Shown piece after piece: positions 6,383-9,385 of a stretch of DNA of 9,385 nt. How positions within the stretch are numbered: position 1 is the first letter of the stretch; the number at the start of each line of letters is the position of its first letter. A model generated the notes under the pieces. The model saw only the letters and a program-made list of their open reading frames with translations, did no database searches and had not been told where the DNA came from. The DNA comes from Methylotenera sp. Lineage in GTDB: Bacteria; Pseudomonadota; Gammaproteobacteria; Burkholderiales; Methylophilaceae. A program made the translations under genes and the position numbers. The stretch is from positions 1 to 9,385 of the forward strand of contig SXVG01000045.1 in the NCBI GenBank assembly GCA_005791685.1. The letters are read 5' to 3'.

Positions 6383-7171
6383 TCAAGCAAACACCCTAGC
6401 CAATTCTGCCCCTGGGTCGTCTTGACGCATAAAGGCCTCGCCCACCAAGAAGCCTTGCACTTGATTGTCTAGCATGAGCTTAACATCGGCTGGGGTAAAT
6501 ATGCCCGACTCCGTCACCACAAATCGGTCTTCTGGCATAACTTTTAATAAATCCAGCGTGGTTTGCAAGCTGACTTCAAAGGTGCGCAAGTTACGGTTGT
6601 TGATGCCTATCAAAGGTGTATCCAATTGCGAGGCCAACGCCAATTCATCGGCGTCGTGAACTTCCACCAATACCGCCATGCCTAGCTCATTAGCCAGCGC
6701 TTCTAATTTTTGCATTTGCGCCAATTCTAAAGCAGCCACGATCAGCAAGATGCAATCGGCCCCCATGGCTCGGGCTTCAAACACTTGGTATTCATCGATG
6801 ATGAAATCTTTGCGCAACACCGGTAGCTTGCAAGCGGCACGCGCTTGCTTCAAATACGCGGCTGAACCTTGGAAATATTGCTCGTCGGTCAATACCGATA
6901 GGCAGGCGGCGCCGGCTTTTTCGTAACTTTTGGCGATTTCGGCCGGCTTGAAATCTTCGCGTATCACGCCTTTAGACGGGCTGGCTTTTTTAATTTCCGC
7001 GATGACGGCTGGCTTATTGGCCATGACTTTTTTGTGTATGCTGCCGACAAAATCGCGCGGTTCGCCTTGTGCTTCGGCTTGTTCTTGCAGCTGATCCAAG
7101 CTCACAGTCAATTTGCTCGCGGCGATTTCGGTTCTTTTAGTGGCTAAAATTTTATTTAAAATATCGGACAT
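6383..7171 (-). CDS. trpC: Indole-3-glycerol-phosphate synthase
   Basis: Converts 1-(2-carboxyphenylamino)-1-deoxyribulose 5-phosphate to indole-3-glycerol phosphate, the fourth tryptophan step after chorismate. The protein is a monofunctional TIM barrel of 262 aa, with no PRAI (TrpF) domain fused. Conserved residues are visible: AEIKKASPSKG (58-68; E59, K61), LRKDFIID (119-126; K121), VLVEVHD (167-173; E170), GINNRNL (189-195) and TESGI (220-224; E221, S222). All catalytic residues are there. The ATG at 7171 is 27 bp after the trpD stop; its Shine-Dalgarno is weak, so it probably relies on coupling within the trp transcript. trpF must be elsewhere. Confidence 0.97.
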   Translation of the reverse strand: MSDILNKILATKRTEIAASKLTVSLDQLQEQAEAQGEPRDFVGSIHKKVMANKPAVIAEIKKASPSKGVIREDFKPAEIAKSYEKAGAACLSVLTDEQYFQGSAAYLKQARAACKLPVLRKDFIIDEYQVFEARAMGADCILLIVAALELAQMQKLEALANELGMAVLVEVHDADELALASQLDTPLIGINNRNLRTFEVSLQTTLDLLKVMPEDRFVVTESGIFTPADVKLMLDNQVQGFLVGEAFMRQDDPGAELARVFA

Positions 7172-7198
7172 GGTATTTTCTGTAGGTAAATGAATGGG

Positions 7199-8215
7199 CT
7201 AGCTTAACGCATAGTGTTGCAGTGCGTTCAATTTTGCCAAGGCTAAGCCTTGGTCTATGACTTCGGCAGCTTTACTGATGCCGCCAGCCAAGCTGTCAGT
7301 TAGGCCAGCCACATAAATAGCGGCACCGGCATTGAGCAAGACGATGTCGCGTGCTGGCCCCAACTGGCCGTTCAACACAGCTAAAATCATGGTTTTGGAT
7401 TGCTCGGCATTTTGTATTTGTATCGTGTCCAATGCGTGCAAGGACAAACCAAACTGCTTAGGATTCACCGTGTACTCGCTGATTTGGCCGTCTTTTAATT
7501 CTGCTACATGGCTATCACCAGTAAAAGAAATTTCGTCCATGCCATCGGCGCCGCATACCACCAACACGTGTTCGCTACCCAATTGTTGTAACACACGCGC
7601 CAGCTTGGCTGTCAGCGTCGGGGAAAACACGCCCATCACTTGCCGCTTAGCATTGGCTGGATTGGTCAGTGGCCCCAATAAATTAAACAAAGTGCGCACG
7701 CCCAGCTCGCGGCGCACCGGTGCGGCGTGTTTCATGGCGCTGTGGTGATTGGGGCCAAACATGAAGCCTATGCCAATTTCTTCCACCGCTTTGGCGACTT
7801 GCTCAGGCCTTAGGTTGACATTCACCCCTAAGGCTTCCAGCACATCGGCACTGCCACAGCTGGATGACACCGAACGGCCACCGTGTTTCGCCACTTGTGC
7901 GCCCGCCGCTGCCGCCACAAAGGCACTGACGGTTGACACATTAAAAGTCAAAATGCCGTCGCCACCGGTGCCACAAGTATCAATCAAATGCGGGCTACGA
8001 TGGGTGTGCACTTTTGTGGATAACTCGCGCATGATGCTGGCTGCCGCCGCAATCTCATCCACCGTTTCGCCCTTAATGCGCAGCGCTACTAAAACTGCGG
8101 CCATTTGTGCCTGCGTCAACTCGCCCGACATCACTTGCCGCATTAAGGCTTGCATGTCGGCAAAACTTAAGTCTTGCCCGCTGATGAGTTGATTCAAGGT
8201 TTGTGCAAAAGCCAT
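7199..8215 (-). CDS. trpD: Anthranilate phosphoribosyltransferase
   Basis: Transfers the phosphoribosyl group of PRPP to anthranilate, the second committed tryptophan step. 338 aa, the standard monofunctional length (not fused to TrpG as in E. coli). Motifs: DTCGTGGDG (79-87, PRPP diphosphate binding), NVST (92-95), KHGGRSVSS (110-118), GPNHHSAMKHAAPVRRELG (154-172, anthranilate site with R169), RTLFNLLGPLTNP (174-186) and GADGMDEIS (222-230, with the D227-E228 Mg pair). An N-terminal helical bundle precedes the large alpha/beta domain. The ATG follows the trpG stop by two bases (TAG CC ATG), so translation is almost certainly coupled to trpG. Confidence 0.97.
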   Translation of the reverse strand: MAFAQTLNQLISGQDLSFADMQALMRQVMSGELTQAQMAAVLVALRIKGETVDEIAAAASIMRELSTKVHTHRSPHLIDTCGTGGDGILTFNVSTVSAFVAAAAGAQVAKHGGRSVSSSCGSADVLEALGVNVNLRPEQVAKAVEEIGIGFMFGPNHHSAMKHAAPVRRELGVRTLFNLLGPLTNPANAKRQVMGVFSPTLTAKLARVLQQLGSEHVLVVCGADGMDEISFTGDSHVAELKDGQISEYTVNPKQFGLSLHALDTIQIQNAEQSKTMILAVLNGQLGPARDIVLLNAGAAIYVAGLTDSLAGGISKAAEVIDQGLALAKLNALQHYALS

Positions 8216-8217
8216 GG

Positions 8218-8781
8218 CTACGCTTTCAGAAAGTTTTGCAAGAGCGCGTGACCGTGCTCGGTCAGAATCGATTCTGGATGGAATTGCACGCCTTCCACGC
8301 GTAGGGTTTTATGGCGTACCCCCATTATTTCACCGTCTTCGGTCCAAGCTGTGATTTCTAAGCAATCCGGTAAGCTGGCTTTTTCTATCACCAATGAGTG
8401 GTAGCGCGTCGCGGTATAGGGGTTAGGCAAGCCACTGAAGACGCCAACATTGTGGTGGTAAATTAGGGAGGTTTTGCCGTGCATCAATTGCTTGGCGTGG
8501 ACAATTTTTCCACCAAAGGCTTGGCCTATGCTTTGGTGGCCTAAGCATACCCCGAGCAAGGGAATTTTACCGGCAAACTCTTTGATTAAGGGCACGCTAA
8601 TGCCGGCCTCATTTGGCGTGCAGGGACCAGGTGAAACCACAATGTGACTGGGCTTAAGCGCCGCCACTTTGGCTAAATCAATTTCGTCGTTACGGTAAAC
8701 CTGCACGTCTTGGCCTAACTCGCCTAAATACTGCACCAAGTTGTAGGTGAAGGAATCGTAATTATCTATCATCAGTAACAT
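8218..8781 (-). CDS. trpG: Anthranilate synthase component II, glutamine amidotransferase subunit
   Basis: Releases ammonia from glutamine for the TrpE subunit. The 187-aa class I amidotransferase has the oxyanion PGP (51-53), the nucleophile elbow GVCLGHQ (77-83; C79) and QFHPES (166-171; H168, E170), so the full catalytic triad is present. The N-terminus MLLMIDNYDSFTYNL is typical of TrpG/PabA. Its position between trpE and trpD favours TrpG, though such a subunit may also serve aminodeoxychorismate synthase as PabA. GGTGA lies about 6 nt before ATG 8781. A 10-codon frame (8804-8772) with its own GAGG overlaps this start; see findings. The gap to trpE is 55 bp. Confidence 0.96.
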   Translation of the reverse strand: MLLMIDNYDSFTYNLVQYLGELGQDVQVYRNDEIDLAKVAALKPSHIVVSPGPCTPNEAGISVPLIKEFAGKIPLLGVCLGHQSIGQAFGGKIVHAKQLMHGKTSLIYHHNVGVFSGLPNPYTATRYHSLVIEKASLPDCLEITAWTEDGEIMGVRHKTLRVEGVQFHPESILTEHGHALLQNFLKA

Positions 8782-8836
8782 AATTTTTCACCGTTTTCTT
8801 TCATGATGGCCTCTAAGATTAAGTGCCGGTAGGCCC

Positions 8837-9385
8837 TTAATTATCCAGCCCTGCTTGCACTAACTCGGCCGCACGCAACACCGCTTTGGCTTTGTTTTGC
8901 GTTTCTTCCCATTCGCTTTGCGGCACGGAATCGGCCACGATGCCGGCCCCTGCTTGCACGTAGAGCATGTTGTTTTTAATCACACCGGTGCGTATGGCAA
9001 TCGCCACGTCCATGTCGCCGTTAAAGCCAAGGTAACCGACGGCGCCCGCGTATATGCCGCGCTTGCTCGGTTCCAACTCGTCTATGATTTCCATGGCCCG
9101 CACTTTAGGCGCGCCGCTGACTGTGCCGGCTGGAAAAGTCGCTTTAATGACGTCTATGGCATCCATGCCGTCTTTCAGTTTGCCTTCCACGTTGCTGACG
9201 ATGTGCATGACGTGCGAGTAACGCTCTATCATCATGTTGTCGGTGACTTTGACGCTGCCGGTTTGTGCCACGCGACCCACGTCATTGCGGCCTAAATCCA
9301 TCAATTGCACGTGCTCGGCACGCTCTTTTGGATCGGCCAATAACTCCTCGGCCAAGGCCAAATCTTGTTCGCGGTTTTTACCACG
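8837..9385 (-). CDS. trpE: Anthranilate synthase component I, C-terminal 182 residues (partial, cut by window edge)
   Basis: Chorismate-using large subunit that makes anthranilate with ammonia from TrpG. The frame is open through base 9385, reading RGKNREQDLALAEELL at the edge, so the first methionine-like codon inside the window (TTG 9361) is not the start. Only the end of the chorismate-binding domain is seen: DLGRNDVGRV, the catalytic stretch FPAGTVSGAPKVRAMEIID, the GIYAGAVGYLGFNGDMDVAI block and VQAGAGIVADSVPQSEW. These favour TrpE over PabB or isochorismate synthase, as does the neighbouring trpGDC. The tryptophan-feedback region of the N-terminal domain and any trp leader lie outside the window. 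Confidence 0.95.
   Translation of the reverse strand, partial: RGKNREQDLALAEELLADPKERAEHVQLMDLGRNDVGRVAQTGSVKVTDNMMIERYSHVMHIVSNVEGKLKDGMDAIDVIKATFPAGTVSGAPKVRAMEIIDELEPSKRGIYAGAVGYLGFNGDMDVAIAIRTGVIKNNMLYVQAGAGIVADSVPQSEWEETQNKAKAVLRAAELVQAGLDN

Noticed and set aside
7332..8192. Two long plus-strand open frames (138 and 147 aa) opposite trpD
   Set aside because: They lie wholly inside a well-supported trpD on the other strand and read as low-complexity Ser/Ala/Thr-rich shadow sequence with no recognisable motif.
1..9385. CRISPR arrays, tRNA/rRNA genes, insertion sequences, phage genes or toxin-antitoxin pairs
   Set aside because: No repeat-spacer pattern, no tRNA-like cloverleaf, no transposase or integrase coding sequence and no terminal repeats with target duplication were seen.

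Overview
The window looks like the chromosome of a betaproteobacterium, probably near Nitrosomonadales. This is inferred from gene order and protein style, not from a database search. Supporting points are the layout ponA (divergent) next to a type IV pilus gene followed by aroK-aroB, separate trpE-trpG-trpD-trpC genes, a HemB with the aspartate-rich metal site common in proteobacteria, and a roughly 50% GC composition that is even across the genes. Most of the window is core metabolism and cell-wall synthesis; I see no phage, IS element, CRISPR array, tRNA or rRNA.

Layout, left to right. 1-414 (-) is the N-terminal part of aroB (cut by the window edge), preceded in transcription by aroK (426-959, -); these are two shikimate pathway steps. 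A 226-bp gap (960-1185) full of inverted repeats separates aroK from a damaged pilus locus at 1186-2127 (-). A divergent promoter region (2128-2383) follows, then ponA/mrcA for penicillin-binding protein 1A (2384-4702, +). Directly behind ponA is a 205-aa protein I cannot name (4720-5337, +). Convergent to it is a five-gene block read on the minus strand: trpE (3' part, entering at 9385), trpG, trpD, trpC and hemB, with gaps of 55, 2, 27 and about 40 bp.

The striking feature is at the pilus locus. In many beta- and gammaproteobacteria ponA is divergent from pilM-pilN-pilO-pilP-pilQ-aroK-aroB. Here the pilM promoter region, its Shine-Dalgarno and about 21 codons of what looks like pilM run in frame straight into the C-terminal half of pilQ. 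The rest of pilM, all of pilN, pilO and pilP, and the 5' half of pilQ are absent. This looks like one clean internal deletion of roughly 4 kb (estimated from typical gene lengths) that made a PilM'-'PilQ fusion. The fused protein has a complete secretin domain but no signal peptide and no AMIN/N0 domains, so a working type IV pilus is not expected from this locus. Either this is a real and recent loss of pilus assembly, or an assembly collapse; reads across about 2062-2067 would decide.

How the genes work together: aroK and aroB feed chorismate synthesis; TrpE/TrpG turn chorismate into anthranilate, and TrpD and TrpC carry it to indole-3-glycerol phosphate. HemB (porphobilinogen synthase) lies at the end of the trp block without a visible terminator and may be co-transcribed. 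PonA makes and cross-links peptidoglycan, and the unnamed gene behind it may be translationally coupled to it.
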